A stretch of DNA of 64,000 bases from SURF-21 sp964462595 (GTDB lineage Bacteria > Actinomycetota > Geothermincolia > Geothermincolales > RBG-13-55-18). The notes below the pieces were generated by a model. It saw only the letters and a list, made by a program, of their open reading frames with translations. It was not told the origin of the DNA and ran no database searches. Made by a program: the position numbers and the translations under genes. Shown here piece after piece: positions 34,807 through 43,455 of the stretch (within the stretch, counting starts at the first letter, position 1; every line of letters begins with the position of its first letter). The stretch spans positions 124,001 to 188,000 of the forward strand of contig CAYWXM010000063.1 in assembly GCA_964462595.1 (NCBI GenBank), in the 5' to 3' direction.

Positions 34807-35064
34807 TCAGGTGGCCGCATGGATACTTCCGGCGTACTCAGCATCATCACTTACGCCCATGCTCGCGCTTTCGGGAAGGTAGAACATGTAGTCCAGCTCC
34901 GAGTTGCTGTACTTATCCTTCAGGCTCTCCCTTACCGGATCAGTTATTATCTCCGGGGCATCGATCCATCCCGGAGGGGGTGATGCCTTGATAACGGACG
35001 CGCGAAATATCATGATAACCAGATACGCGCCCGCGATTATCAAGGCTATGACTATACAAGGCAT
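34807..35064 (-). CDS. Small single-TM hypothetical protein
   Basis: 85 aa. One N-terminal transmembrane helix (about 2-20, CIVIALIIAGAYLVIMIF), then a polar, acidic tail. Codon use is plausible but GC is lower than in the neighbours and the ATG at 35064 lacks a good SD. It is convergent with the truncated kinase and divergent from mutM. Not recognised. Confidence 0.45.
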   Translation of the reverse strand: MPCIVIALIIAGAYLVIMIFRASVIKASPPPGWIDAPEIITDPVRESLKDKYSNSELDYMFYLPESASMGVSDDAEYAGSIHAAT

Positions 35065-35167
35065 GGCGGTGCCATCGGCCTAATCGACGTCAGTGACCGG
35101 GCTGCAGCGTTGGATGCATAATATTGCTGACGTATGTGAACATGAACGTTTCGGGAGGTGCCGCACC

Positions 35168-35989
35168 GTGCCCGAGCTGCCGGAAGTGGAGATAATACGC
35201 AGGCAACTGGAGAAGGAGCTCGCGGGAGCCCGCATCGCGGGGTGCGAGGTCGGGCTCCCCCGCCTGGTCACCTATCCGACCCCGCTCGGCTATCGCCGCG
35301 GTCTCAAGGGGCGCAGGATAGAGAGTGTGGGGCGAAGGGGGAAGTACCTGCTCCTCGAGCTGGACAATGGGCGGGAGCTGGTGCTGCACCTGGGTATGAC
35401 CGGATCCCTGGTCCTGTCCTCCCCTAAAAGTGAGCGTCCGCGCCATACTCATATCGTTTTCCACCTCCATGACGGCAGGGACCTTCTCTACGTGGACCCG
35501 CGCACCTTCGGGGAGACGGCGCTGCTGCGGCGGGGCGACCGCAGCCCCCTGCGCGGCCTTGACAACATCGGCCCCGAACCGCTGGATGAGGGCTTCACCT
35601 GCGATCGCCTGGCCGCCTCCCTCCACGGCAGATGCCGGGTTAAATCCGCCTTACTCGACCAGTCCCGCATCGCCGGCATAGGCAACATATACGCGGACGA
35701 ATCCCTGCACCGCGCCTGCGTAAGCCCCCTGCGCCGCCTCGAGGAACTCTCACCCGGAGACATCGAACGCCTGCACGACGCGGTGCGCGAGGTGCTCTCG
35801 GAGGCCATATCCCGCGGAGGTTCCTCCATAAGCGATTACGTCAACCTGCGCGGGGAGAGGGGAGACTTCCAGGAAGACCACCGCGTTTACGGCCGTGAGG
35901 GCCAGAGCTGCCCCGAATGCGGCGCCACCATACGCCGCGTGATCATCTCCGGCCGCAGCTCTTACTATTGCCCGAGGTGTCAGCGGTAA
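35168..35989 (+). CDS. mutM: Formamidopyrimidine-DNA glycosylase (Fpg/MutM)
   Basis: 273 aa. Excises oxidised purines such as 8-oxoguanine by a bifunctional glycosylase/AP-lyase reaction. The GTG start gives the obligatory PELPEVE N-terminus (catalytic Pro after Met removal, then Glu). Also visible are the beta-hairpin lysine region (RRGKYLLLEL), GIGNIYADE, and a C-terminal CxxC zinc finger (CPECG...YYCPRC) containing the ISGRSSYYC arginine that contacts the lesion. GGGAGG lies 8 nt upstream. The open frame extends to 35093 but only the GTG at 35168 yields the correct N-terminus. Confidence 0.96.
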   Translation: MPELPEVEIIRRQLEKELAGARIAGCEVGLPRLVTYPTPLGYRRGLKGRRIESVGRRGKYLLLELDNGRELVLHLGMTGSLVLSSPKSERPRHTHIVFHLHDGRDLLYVDPRTFGETALLRRGDRSPLRGLDNIGPEPLDEGFTCDRLAASLHGRCRVKSALLDQSRIAGIGNIYADESLHRACVSPLRRLEELSPGDIERLHDAVREVLSEAISRGGSSISDYVNLRGERGDFQEDHRVYGREGQSCPECGATIRRVIISGRSSYYCPRCQR

Positions 35990-36018
35990 TACAGCTAAGT
36001 CCTAACACGCGAAAGCAC

Positions 36019-36152
36019 ACGTGCCAGGCCTGGACAGAACCTCCATTCCGCCGCAGGAACACTCAACCTTCTACTGGTTTTCTCCAGGCGTTGGGACACC
36101 GTCGCGTCACCCTCCGGGTGCCGCTGTCGCTTACGCGATGCAGGCTTTCGGG
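36019..36152 (+). repeat. Dispersed intergenic repeat, copy 2
   Basis: Same ordered blocks as 19129-19230, including CACCGTCGCG, CCCTCCGGGTG, CGCTGTCGCTT and CGCGATGCAGGCTTTCG, with a longer left part. It occupies most of the spacer (35990-36219) between mutM and the surface-protein remnant. Confidence 0.65.
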
Positions 36153-36174
36153 CGTAGTGGTCAGAGATAAAATA

Positions 36175-36215
36175 GAGAGGGGCCGGGCGAATGCCTGGCC
36201 CCTCGTTTCTCTTGT
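36175..36215 (-). terminator. Terminator hairpin, apparently bidirectional
   Basis: GAGGGGCC.GGC pairs with GCC.GGCCCCTC around a short ATTC loop. T-rich stretches follow on both sides (CTATTTT on the minus strand, GTTTCTCTTGTT on the plus strand). It sits directly after the stop of the surface-protein remnant. Confidence 0.7.
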
Positions 36216-36219
36216 TCGT

Positions 36220-36669
36220 TTACCACGAGCCGTAACCGATGGAGCAGGAGCCTCCGGCTTTCCTGGAGCCGTCGAGCGGGTCCACGTAGGTGAAGTACAT
36301 CGCCCTCTCCACCACCACGCCTCCGCAGTGGGCCGCCGCCATGTCGGCGGCGCTGGCGGACACGCGCGTGGACACGTCCATGGCCTCCAGCCCGGGCACG
36401 TCGTCGACCTTGATGGTCTTGCGGGTCATGGCGTCGATCTCGTATATCTCCTCTATGGGATCTCTGCTAGGGGTCATGTAGGTGAAGGTCAGCTTCTGCT
36501 TAAAGTCGTAGGGGTTCATGACGCACACGTAGGTGTCGAACCCGCCCCCGGTGTAGCCCTCGGCCAGGAACCAGTTGGGGAAGACCTGCGAAGCACCGAT
36601 GGAGGTGGCGCCGTCGCTGGCCGCATCGCTGCCTACGTTCCCCCGCCAGGCGGGGGCAGGGTATTTTCC
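36220..36669 (-). pseudogene. Remnant of a DUF5719-like surface repeat protein
   Basis: A 150-codon open stretch without a proper start. It carries NWFLAEGYTGGGFDTYVCVMNP and VVERAMYFTYVDPLDGSRKAGG, which align with the FAEGTTRAGFEEWLCLANP and AERPMYFSY hallmarks of the protein at 29520-31136. A stop codon lies just upstream in frame, and the 3' end of the HEAT-repeat gene overlaps its first 37 bp in another frame. Its own terminator is retained. It is best read as the 3' end of a lost gene, with the HEAT gene now adjoining it. Confidence 0.7.
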
Positions 36670-37964
36670 TCATCCTCGCTGTCGTCCGTTTCCTGCGCTT
36701 GACGGGCGTCAGCTCTTGCGATCTCCCTCTCTGCTGCCGCCAGGGCCTTGTCCAGCTCCGGGTCGTCCGTTCCCGCGAGTAATTCCACCAGCCTGCGCTT
36801 GAGTTCTCTTTCCTGCATATCCTTCAGCACCTGGGCGATAGTCCCCACGCTCCCTATCTCCGCGAGGCGGCGGATAACACGGCCTGCTTCCGGGTTCTCG
36901 CCTCCCTTGCGCATGTCCTCCACCAGCCTCTCCACGATGCTTCCTTCCTCGAGGGCCTGGGCCGCAGCCTCGCGCGCGAAGCGGTCCTCATCCCAGAGCA
37001 TCTCGACGAGAGGTCCCTCGCCGGTCTCTCCCATCTCCCGCAAGGCCGCCGCGGTATTGCTTCGCACCCACCATTCACCGTCACGCAACGCGGGCGCGAT
37101 ACTGTCAGTGTCTTCTTCATCTCCGATACTGCCCAGCGCCTTGACCGCCTGGGCCCGCACCTCCCATGCCGGATCTTCAAGAGCCCGCAGCAGGGCGGGG
37201 CGGGCCGCTCGATTCCGCATCCTGCCCAGGGAGTCGGCCGCCCTTGCCCTTACGTTAACGTCCTCGTCCTCCAGGGCTCGCTCCAGGTATTCGGCTTCCT
37301 GGTCCCCCGCCACACGCCCCATGATCTCAGCCGCGAAAGCACGGCGCGAAGGGTCTTCGTCCCGCAACAAGTCCACTAGCAAGCGGCGCGATTTATCCCC
37401 CGCTTTCTCTACCACCTCGGAGACTTTTTCCTGCGACCAGCGGTCGCCGCTGCCAAGGGCATCGAGCATAAGTTCCAGGGATTCCCCGGTCCCGATCCTG
37501 CCCAGCGCGAAAAGCGCCGCCTCGCGCACCTCCGGCTTGGGATCCCCAAGCAGTTCCGCCAATCCGGGCACAGCCCGGGGATCGCCTATCCTGCCTAAAC
37601 GGCGCGCCGCGTCGCTGCGCCTGGACTTCGAGCGCGAACCAAACTGTCGCATACGTTCGCCCGCGAAGCCCGAGATCCTGTAAAGCTCCATGATGTCCTG
37701 CTTAAGCCCCGGCGTCCCTTCGTCCGCCATGCGCAGCAGCACTTCCTCCAGGGCCTCGGGATCGGGGTCGGGGAGCAGCGTATTCAGCATGATTTCCGGG
37801 GAGAGTTTCTGCAGGGCTGAGTATACGATGGTCTCGTAGCTCCGCATCGTTTCCAGCCTGCGAGCCTTGGCATATACCTTGAGAATGCGCAGCAACATGT
37901 ATATGGCGAAGGCGGCCAACAGAACGACTAGGGCCAGAAGGATAACAAACAGCACGGTTCCCAT
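36633..37964 (-). CDS. Membrane-anchored HEAT-repeat protein
   Basis: 443 aa. One N-terminal transmembrane helix (about 3-26), a helical linker, then tandem HEAT repeats of about 31 aa from residue 120 onward (for example RRLGRIGDPRAVPGLAELLGDPKPEVREAALFALGRIG, listed here as a pattern: R-x-GRIGD-x-A-x-x-x-L-x-x-x-L-x-D). About seven to eight units are visible. The tail is acidic and ends PPPGGGT, in DNA that overlaps a surface-protein remnant and a GC palindrome, so the true C-terminus may have been altered. Probably a protein-binding scaffold facing the cytoplasm. Confidence 0.82.
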   Translation of the reverse strand: MGTVLFVILLALVVLLAAFAIYMLLRILKVYAKARRLETMRSYETIVYSALQKLSPEIMLNTLLPDPDPEALEEVLLRMADEGTPGLKQDIMELYRISGFAGERMRQFGSRSKSRRSDAARRLGRIGDPRAVPGLAELLGDPKPEVREAALFALGRIGTGESLELMLDALGSGDRWSQEKVSEVVEKAGDKSRRLLVDLLRDEDPSRRAFAAEIMGRVAGDQEAEYLERALEDEDVNVRARAADSLGRMRNRAARPALLRALEDPAWEVRAQAVKALGSIGDEEDTDSIAPALRDGEWWVRSNTAAALREMGETGEGPLVEMLWDEDRFAREAAAQALEEGSIVERLVEDMRKGGENPEAGRVIRRLAEIGSVGTIAQVLKDMQERELKRRLVELLAGTDDPELDKALAAAEREIARADARQAQETDDSEDEENTLPPPGGGT

Positions 37965-38097
37965 CGTTTATCCCATATCCTCAGGCTTTCCATAGAGAGC
38001 AGCCATTTTGTTATTATAAGTCCTGGCGTAAGCGGTTGACAGGATGGCCGCCGCCGCAGATCACTTGTGGAACGTAGAGAGCCCGGGAGGATAATCC

Positions 38098-38949
38098 GTG
38101 TTCGTGCTGGATTCCCATACCCACATGTTCACCCAGGCGGTGCGGGAACACCCGGGTGAGGTCGAGGATGCGGAATTCACGTTCAAGCTCATGTTCGCCC
38201 AGGGCAAGTCGCGCATGACCTGCCCCGAGACCATGCTGGCCGAGATGGACGCGGCAGGGGTGGATATGGCGGTGCTGTGCCCCTTTCCCTGGATGACCCT
38301 GGGGCGATGCATAGATAACAACGATTACATCCTGGAGGTGGCGGCATCGTGGCCGGACCGCTTCATTCCCTTCGCGATCACCAATCCCGGGTTGGGTAAA
38401 AAGGCGATCGTCGAGGCGCGGAGATGCCTGGAGGCGGGAGCCCGCGGCCTGGGGGAACTGCACGCCATGCCGCAGGGGTTCGACGTCTGCGACCCGGAGG
38501 TGATGTCGCCCCTGGTCGATCTGGCCGTCGAATACGGCGTGCCGGTTATGATCCACGTCAACGAGCCGGTGGGCCACGATTACCCCGGGAAAGGCCCGGT
38601 GTCGCCGGAGATCATCTACCGCTTCCTGCTGGCATATCCAGAACTCAAGCTCATCCTTCCCCATTGGGGTGGCGGACTTCCTTTCTACGAGCTCATGCCG
38701 GAGGTGGCGGCGGTGTGCGCCAACGTCTTCTACGATTCCGCGGCATCGCCCTTCCTTTACCGCAGCGATATCTACCGCCTGGCGTCCTCAGCCTGCGGTG
38801 CTCACAAGATCTTCTTCGCCACCGACTTCCCCCTGCTGCCATACGAGCGCACCCTGGCCGATGCCCACGCCGGTATAGGCCACGCCGAACTGGAGGCGGA
38901 CATCATGGGGGGGAACGCGGCGCGACTCCTGGGCATCGAAATACCCTAG
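38098..38949 (+). CDS. Amidohydrolase (amidohydro_2) family protein
   Basis: 283-aa TIM-barrel metal enzyme. Seen: DSHTHMF at the N-terminus, GELHAMPQG, VPVMIHVNEP, LILPHWGGG and FATDFPLLPYERT, which supply the expected metal ligands and catalytic Asp. The final GGNAARLLGI is typical of the family. GTG start at 38098 after GGGAGG. Related to but clearly different from the protein at 2856-3728. The substrate is unknown. Confidence 0.87.
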   Translation: MFVLDSHTHMFTQAVREHPGEVEDAEFTFKLMFAQGKSRMTCPETMLAEMDAAGVDMAVLCPFPWMTLGRCIDNNDYILEVAASWPDRFIPFAITNPGLGKKAIVEARRCLEAGARGLGELHAMPQGFDVCDPEVMSPLVDLAVEYGVPVMIHVNEPVGHDYPGKGPVSPEIIYRFLLAYPELKLILPHWGGGLPFYELMPEVAAVCANVFYDSAASPFLYRSDIYRLASSACGAHKIFFATDFPLLPYERTLADAHAGIGHAELEADIMGGNAARLLGIEIP

Positions 38950-39127
38950 AACCCGTTTCGGCCGCCTTTCATCAAGAGGTTCACGACACCGCCCGTAAAA
39001 GCATGGATACAGGCGGGGGACTGCGCCTTGGGAACCGGCCCGCGGCTTTAACCTGCCACGGGCGGGAAGGAATGGCGCCCCCTGGGAGTGAATATAGAGA
39101 AAAACGCGAGGAAAGGAGCACGAAGAC

Positions 39128-40264
39128 ATGGCCTCGAAGCCAAGGAAACGCCTTCGCCCGTTATTAACCATCCTGGTCGCGTCCCTGGCTCTTTTCTCTG
39201 CCCTGCTTCCCCTGGCGGGATGCACGGCCACCAGCGCCTCGACCGCCGAAGCAGAGCCCGCCCCAGAGCCGGAGAGACCACCCGTCAATCCCCTGACCGG
39301 CGAAGAGGTAGCCTCCTGGGACCTGGTCACGCGCAGGCCGCTGGCGGTGAAAGTGGAAAACGACGCCCAGGCGAGACCCCAGAGCGGCATCGTGGACGCC
39401 GATCTCGTCTACGAGGAACTCGTGGAGGGCGGTATCACCCGTTTCATCTGCGTATATCTCTCCAGGGAAGCGAGCTCCATCGGTCCCACCAGAAGTGCCC
39501 GGCCCTCGGACATAGACATAACCTTCTTCCTCAATCCCCTGCTAATCTGCAGCGGTGGATCCAGCAGCGTCATGTCCATGATCCAGGCGTCGGGGATGAT
39601 GTACATAGAGGAGGACGATACGCATTTCTGGAGGGAACGCACCCGCCGCGCCCCCCATAACCTCTACACCAGCACCGCCCTGCTCCGCCAGTACCTTCTG
39701 GAAAGGGGCGATGCCTTCGACTCCCTCCTCGACAGCGGCCTATATTTTGCGGAACCACAGGAAGAGGCGGAGGAAGAAGAGCCTGTGCCCGCCGCCGGCG
39801 CCGGTGAGGAGGTCGCGGGCGAAGAGGGAACGGCCCAGGGAAAGAGCGTTATGGTCGCCAAAGCCACCACCATAAACGTCGCCTACAAGGCGGCCATGTG
39901 CGCCGCCTCCTATCAGTACGATGCCTCCGTGGGCAAGTACCTCCATTCCATCCAGGGAGCGCCCCATAACGACCTCACGACCGGGGCCAGGGTGGCCCCG
40001 CGCAACGTGATAATCCAGTACGTGACCGTCACCAACAGCGGCCTGAGGGACGTAACCGGGGCGGCGGTTCCCGTATCGCAGGTGACCGGGAGCGGGAAAT
40101 GCCTCGTGTTCACGGGCGGCGAGGTCTACCACGCCACCTGGCAAAAAGGCAGCCGTTCCGTGCCCACCACCTTCAGCGACGAGAACGGCAACCCGGTGCC
40201 CCTGCGGCCCGGCCAGACCTGGATCCACCTCATCAGCGAGGACATCCCCGTCACCTACCAGTAG
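39128..40264 (+). CDS. DUF3048 (YerB-like) lipoprotein
   Basis: 378 aa. Lipoprotein signal with lipobox LAGC (Cys at about residue 35), a Pro/Glu linker and then the two parts of DUF3048: NPLTGEE...RPLAVKVENDAQARPQSGIVDADLVYEELVEGGITRFI and, after an acidic insert of about 40 residues, the C-terminal SGKCLVFTGGEVYHATWQKGS...RPGQTWIHLI. Bound outside the membrane in related Gram-positive bacteria; the biochemical role is not settled. AAAGGAG lies upstream of the ATG. Confidence 0.9.
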   Translation: MASKPRKRLRPLLTILVASLALFSALLPLAGCTATSASTAEAEPAPEPERPPVNPLTGEEVASWDLVTRRPLAVKVENDAQARPQSGIVDADLVYEELVEGGITRFICVYLSREASSIGPTRSARPSDIDITFFLNPLLICSGGSSSVMSMIQASGMMYIEEDDTHFWRERTRRAPHNLYTSTALLRQYLLERGDAFDSLLDSGLYFAEPQEEAEEEEPVPAAGAGEEVAGEEGTAQGKSVMVAKATTINVAYKAAMCAASYQYDASVGKYLHSIQGAPHNDLTTGARVAPRNVIIQYVTVTNSGLRDVTGAAVPVSQVTGSGKCLVFTGGEVYHATWQKGSRSVPTTFSDENGNPVPLRPGQTWIHLISEDIPVTYQ

Positions 40265-40351
40265 GGTAAGCGGGCTCGCGAATCCGGCCTTGTTTATTGT
40301 GGACGCGTATGATCCTGGCCTTCGCTGCCGGCCGAGGCGATTTCTCCTTTG

Positions 40352-41071
40352 CTAGGGAAGGATTTCTCCCGAGCGGACGAGTACGGGCAGCTCCGCGAGG
40401 CTGGTGATCACCGTGCAGTCCGGGTTGGAGGACCATTCCCATCGATCGAGCAGTACGGGCCGGATGCCCGCGGAACGCGCTCCCAGCACGTCGGCATAAT
40501 AATGGTCCCCCACGTGCATGGCCGCCTCCGCCTCCACGCCTACCCTGCCCAGGGCACTGCGGAATATCGATTCCTGCGGCTTGATGCGACCCAGGTTGGC
40601 CGAGCTTATCACGAAGTCCAGGTAACCGCTGAGCCCGAGGTGGTGGCAGAGGGCGGGGAGGCGTACGTCCCAATTGGATACTATCCCCATATGCATGCCC
40701 ATGGCTTGAAGTTCACGCATGGCGGGGAGCACGTCCGGAAAGAGCGTCCAGCGCTCACCCCTCCCGAACTCGTCGTAGATGCGGCGGCCCATGGTCGCGT
40801 AGTCCTCTACCCCGACCTCGGCCATGGCCAGGGCGTACATCTCGCTCCACATCGCCGAGGCCTTTTCCTCTGAGGCCCAGAAGGTGTCGTCCGACCAGTA
40901 CCGCTCCTCGTAGTAACGTTCCGCGATCTCCAGGCCGCGCCGCACGTCCCCCAGCGAGGTCCGGTACCCACGCCCCGCCAGCACCTCCACGCACACCTCC
41001 TCCACGGAAGGATGCGGCTGGAGCAAAGTGTTGCCGGCGTCGAAAAAGACCGCCTTTACTTCGGGCTGCAA
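40352..41071 (-). CDS. HAD-superfamily hydrolase (subfamily IA)
   Basis: 239 aa. Motif I is FFDAGNTLL, in which the second Asp of the classic DxD is replaced by Gly; motif II is GIVSNWD; motif III is the Lys of GRIKPQESIF; motif IV is HVGDHYYADVLGA. The Asp-to-Gly change removes the usual acid/base and is seen in some non-phosphatase HAD members, so activity is uncertain. The TTG at 41071 has GGAGG with an 8-nt spacer; a GTG at 41080 overlaps that SD. Confidence 0.87.
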   Translation of the reverse strand: MQPEVKAVFFDAGNTLLQPHPSVEEVCVEVLAGRGYRTSLGDVRRGLEIAERYYEERYWSDDTFWASEEKASAMWSEMYALAMAEVGVEDYATMGRRIYDEFGRGERWTLFPDVLPAMRELQAMGMHMGIVSNWDVRLPALCHHLGLSGYLDFVISSANLGRIKPQESIFRSALGRVGVEAEAAMHVGDHYYADVLGARSAGIRPVLLDRWEWSSNPDCTVITSLAELPVLVRSGEILP

Positions 41072-41262
41072 GCTCTTCACCTCCAGGGGAATTGTATCAG
41101 CTGGAGAAGACCACGCACCCCGAGGAGCGTCGGGGATGACACTCTCAACTCCTGCACCCGCTTTTACGTCCGAGTTATCACAGCCTGCAAAACGTGCTAA
41201 TATTGACCGAAAATCGGTCCCTGGCGAAGCGGCAGAATGCCGGGAAAACGGAAAGAGTGCAG

Positions 41263-41919
41263 ATGATCCGCAAGCTCGCCCCCGTATCGATACACATCAG
41301 ACACTGGCTGCTGACAACCGGCGGGCCATGGTATTCAAGCATACCGGTATGGCTGCGCACGTTCTTCATCGCCATGATCCCCATACTCGAGCTTCGCGGC
41401 GCCATCCCCTTGGCACATAACGTGTGGGGCATGCCCCTGTGGGAAACATACATCTGGGCGGTACTGGGAAACCTGCTCCCCGTCCCCTTCATCCTCCTGT
41501 TCCTGGAGCCGGTCTCGAACTGGCTCAGGCGTCACTCAAACCTTATGGACCGCTTTTTCATCTGGCTCTTCGCCCGCACCAGGAAAAAACACGGTAAAAC
41601 CTTCGAAAAATGGAGGTACCTGGCGCTCTGTCTTTTTGTGGCCATACCCCTGCCGGGAACAGGAGCCTGGACGGGCGCCCTGGCGGCCTTCGTGTTCAAC
41701 GTGCCCTTCTGGCCTGCCTTTACGGCGATTTTCTTCGGCGTGCTCCTGGCCGGTGCTGCGGTGTCGGTAGTCATCCTCTATTTCGAGACCTTCCCCTTGT
41801 GGTTGACCCTTATCTCCGCCGGCCTTATGGCGGCCGTGCTTGCGGGAGTATGGCTCAAAGGCAGGCGGGAGAGGGCCGTGACAAAACCCGGGCCAGAGCC
41901 GGACGGAATCGAGGCGTAG
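41263..41919 (+). CDS. COG2426 small multidrug-export-type membrane protein
   Basis: 218 aa, four to five transmembrane segments. Seen: MIPILELRGAIPLAH, VLGNLLPVPFILLFLEP, KWRYLALCLFVAIPLPGTGAWTGALAAFVF, which are hallmark stretches of COG2426. The family is labelled small multi-drug export from sparse data; the true role is unclear. The ATG at 41263 follows GGAAAG by 7 nt. The frame is open upstream to 41194. Confidence 0.85.
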   Translation: MIRKLAPVSIHIRHWLLTTGGPWYSSIPVWLRTFFIAMIPILELRGAIPLAHNVWGMPLWETYIWAVLGNLLPVPFILLFLEPVSNWLRRHSNLMDRFFIWLFARTRKKHGKTFEKWRYLALCLFVAIPLPGTGAWTGALAAFVFNVPFWPAFTAIFFGVLLAGAAVSVVILYFETFPLWLTLISAGLMAAVLAGVWLKGRRERAVTKPGPEPDGIEA

Positions 41920-42032
41920 AAGTGAGAGGGCGACGGGGCAGGTATGCTCGAACCTTCCCGATCAGGACAGCACGTTCATCTCGTTATGGGTTGTCCTGAA
42001 CTCGAGGCTTCAGGCAGCGGACCCCATGCATA

Positions 42033-42047
42033 TACAATAGACCCATG
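42033..42047 (+). promoter_or_regulatory. -10 element 6 nt before the murT start (possible leaderless mRNA)
   Basis: TACAAT at 42033-42038 is followed by 6 nt and then the ATG of murT. There is no SD upstream of that ATG, which fits the TANNNT-to-start spacing of leaderless actinobacterial transcripts. Confidence 0.45.
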
Positions 42048-43451
42048 AGAAACAAACCCAGGAGAGCCAGGCTGGCGGCATCGGTGGCGGCAGGAAAAGC
42101 CGCGACCCAGCTCTCGCGCCGCCTGGGCACGGGGGCGGGCTCCAACTTCCCCGGCAAGGTAGTGCTGCGCCTGCACCCCGACGCCCCCGAGGAGATGGTC
42201 TCCTCCCTCACGGGCGGATGCGTCCTGGTGAGCGGCACCAACGGCAAGACCACCTCCTCCAACCTGCTGGCGGGGATGATGCGCGCAGGCGGTATGCGCC
42301 CCGTACATAACCGCGTAGGCGCCAACCTCATGACCGGCATAACCGCCGCGCTGGCCCAGGCATCCAACCGCAGCGGAAGGCCCAGGGGAGACATAGGCCT
42401 CTTCGAGGTGGATGAAGCCACCCTGCCTGCCGCGGTAAAGCGCCTGAAGCCCCGCCTGGTCATCATCACCAACCTCTTCCGCGATCAGCTCGACCGCTAT
42501 GGCGAGCTGGAATCGCTGTCGCGCAGGATGGACGCGGCCCTCTCCGACCTCGACGAGAAAGCATGTGTGCTCCTCAACGCCGACGATTCCCTGGTGGCCT
42601 CCCTGGGCCGGGACAGCGCCGCCCGCATCCTTTTTTACGGCATCGAATACACGGAGGTCGCCGAGTCCGGGTTGCGCCACGCCGCGGACTCCAAGCATTG
42701 CCGGGAATGCGGCTCGCCCCTGGAGTTCGAGGCGAATTATTACGGCCACATGGGCAAATACTACTGCCCGGGTTGCGGCGCCTCCCGGCCCGAAGTTGAT
42801 TTTGCCGCGAAGTACATAGAGCTCTCGGGGACCATGGGCTCGCGGGTGATCCTGTCCACTCCCCTGTGGGATACCGAGGTCTTCCTCGGCCTGCCCGGCC
42901 TCTATAACGTCCACAACCTGCTTGCTGCCGCCGGGGGAGCCCAGCTGCTCGGCCTGCCCCAACAAGCCGTGGAGAGAGGCGTGGAGGGGTACAGCACCGC
43001 CTTCGGCCGGAGCGAGCGCATTCCAGTCGAGGGGCGTACCGTTTTCCTCGTCCTCTCCAAGAACCCCACCGGTTTCAACGAGGTAATCCGCACCCTTCGG
43101 GGAGAGGGCACGGGGCTTGCCGTGCTCGCCGCCTTAAACGACCGCATCGCCGACGGACGTGACGTCTCCTGGATATGGGATGTCGATTTCGAGGAGCTGG
43201 CGCCACTGGCACGCTACCTGGTGGCCACCGGTACCCGCGCCCGCGACATAGCCTTGCGCATGAAATACGCCGGCCTCGACCCTTCCGCAATCCGGGTGGA
43301 ACCGGGCATCAGGAACGCCCTGCGCGCCGTCCTGGACGGAGCCCGTGAGGGCGAAACGGTGTACGCGCTGACCACTTACACCGCCACACTGGAATTGCGC
43401 CGCCTGCTTACCCGCATGGGCGCCGCACCCGGCCTGTGGAAGGAAGGATGA
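42045..43451 (+). CDS. murT: Lipid II isoglutaminyl synthase, MurT subunit
   Basis: 468 aa. With GatD it amidates D-Glu of the lipid II stem peptide. Mur-ligase core with the P-loop SGTNGKTTSSN (about residue 64), FEVDEATLP, NLFRDQLDRYGE, then a four-Cys zinc ribbon insert (CRECG...YYCPGCG, about 220-245) and the DUF1727 C-terminal domain (LSKNPTGFNEVIRTL). All features match MurT. It stops 4 bp before gatD. The start lacks an SD but has a -10 box 6 nt upstream. Confidence 0.95.
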   Translation: MRNKPRRARLAASVAAGKAATQLSRRLGTGAGSNFPGKVVLRLHPDAPEEMVSSLTGGCVLVSGTNGKTTSSNLLAGMMRAGGMRPVHNRVGANLMTGITAALAQASNRSGRPRGDIGLFEVDEATLPAAVKRLKPRLVIITNLFRDQLDRYGELESLSRRMDAALSDLDEKACVLLNADDSLVASLGRDSAARILFYGIEYTEVAESGLRHAADSKHCRECGSPLEFEANYYGHMGKYYCPGCGASRPEVDFAAKYIELSGTMGSRVILSTPLWDTEVFLGLPGLYNVHNLLAAAGGAQLLGLPQQAVERGVEGYSTAFGRSERIPVEGRTVFLVLSKNPTGFNEVIRTLRGEGTGLAVLAALNDRIADGRDVSWIWDVDFEELAPLARYLVATGTRARDIALRMKYAGLDPSAIRVEPGIRNALRAVLDGAREGETVYALTTYTATLELRRLLTRMGAAPGLWKEG

Positions 43452-43455
43452 GCGC

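Noticed and set aside
41200..41225. GACCGA-aaa-TCGGTC hairpin before the COG2426 gene as a terminator or riboswitch
   Set aside because: Stem is only six base pairs with no T-run and no further pairing partners.
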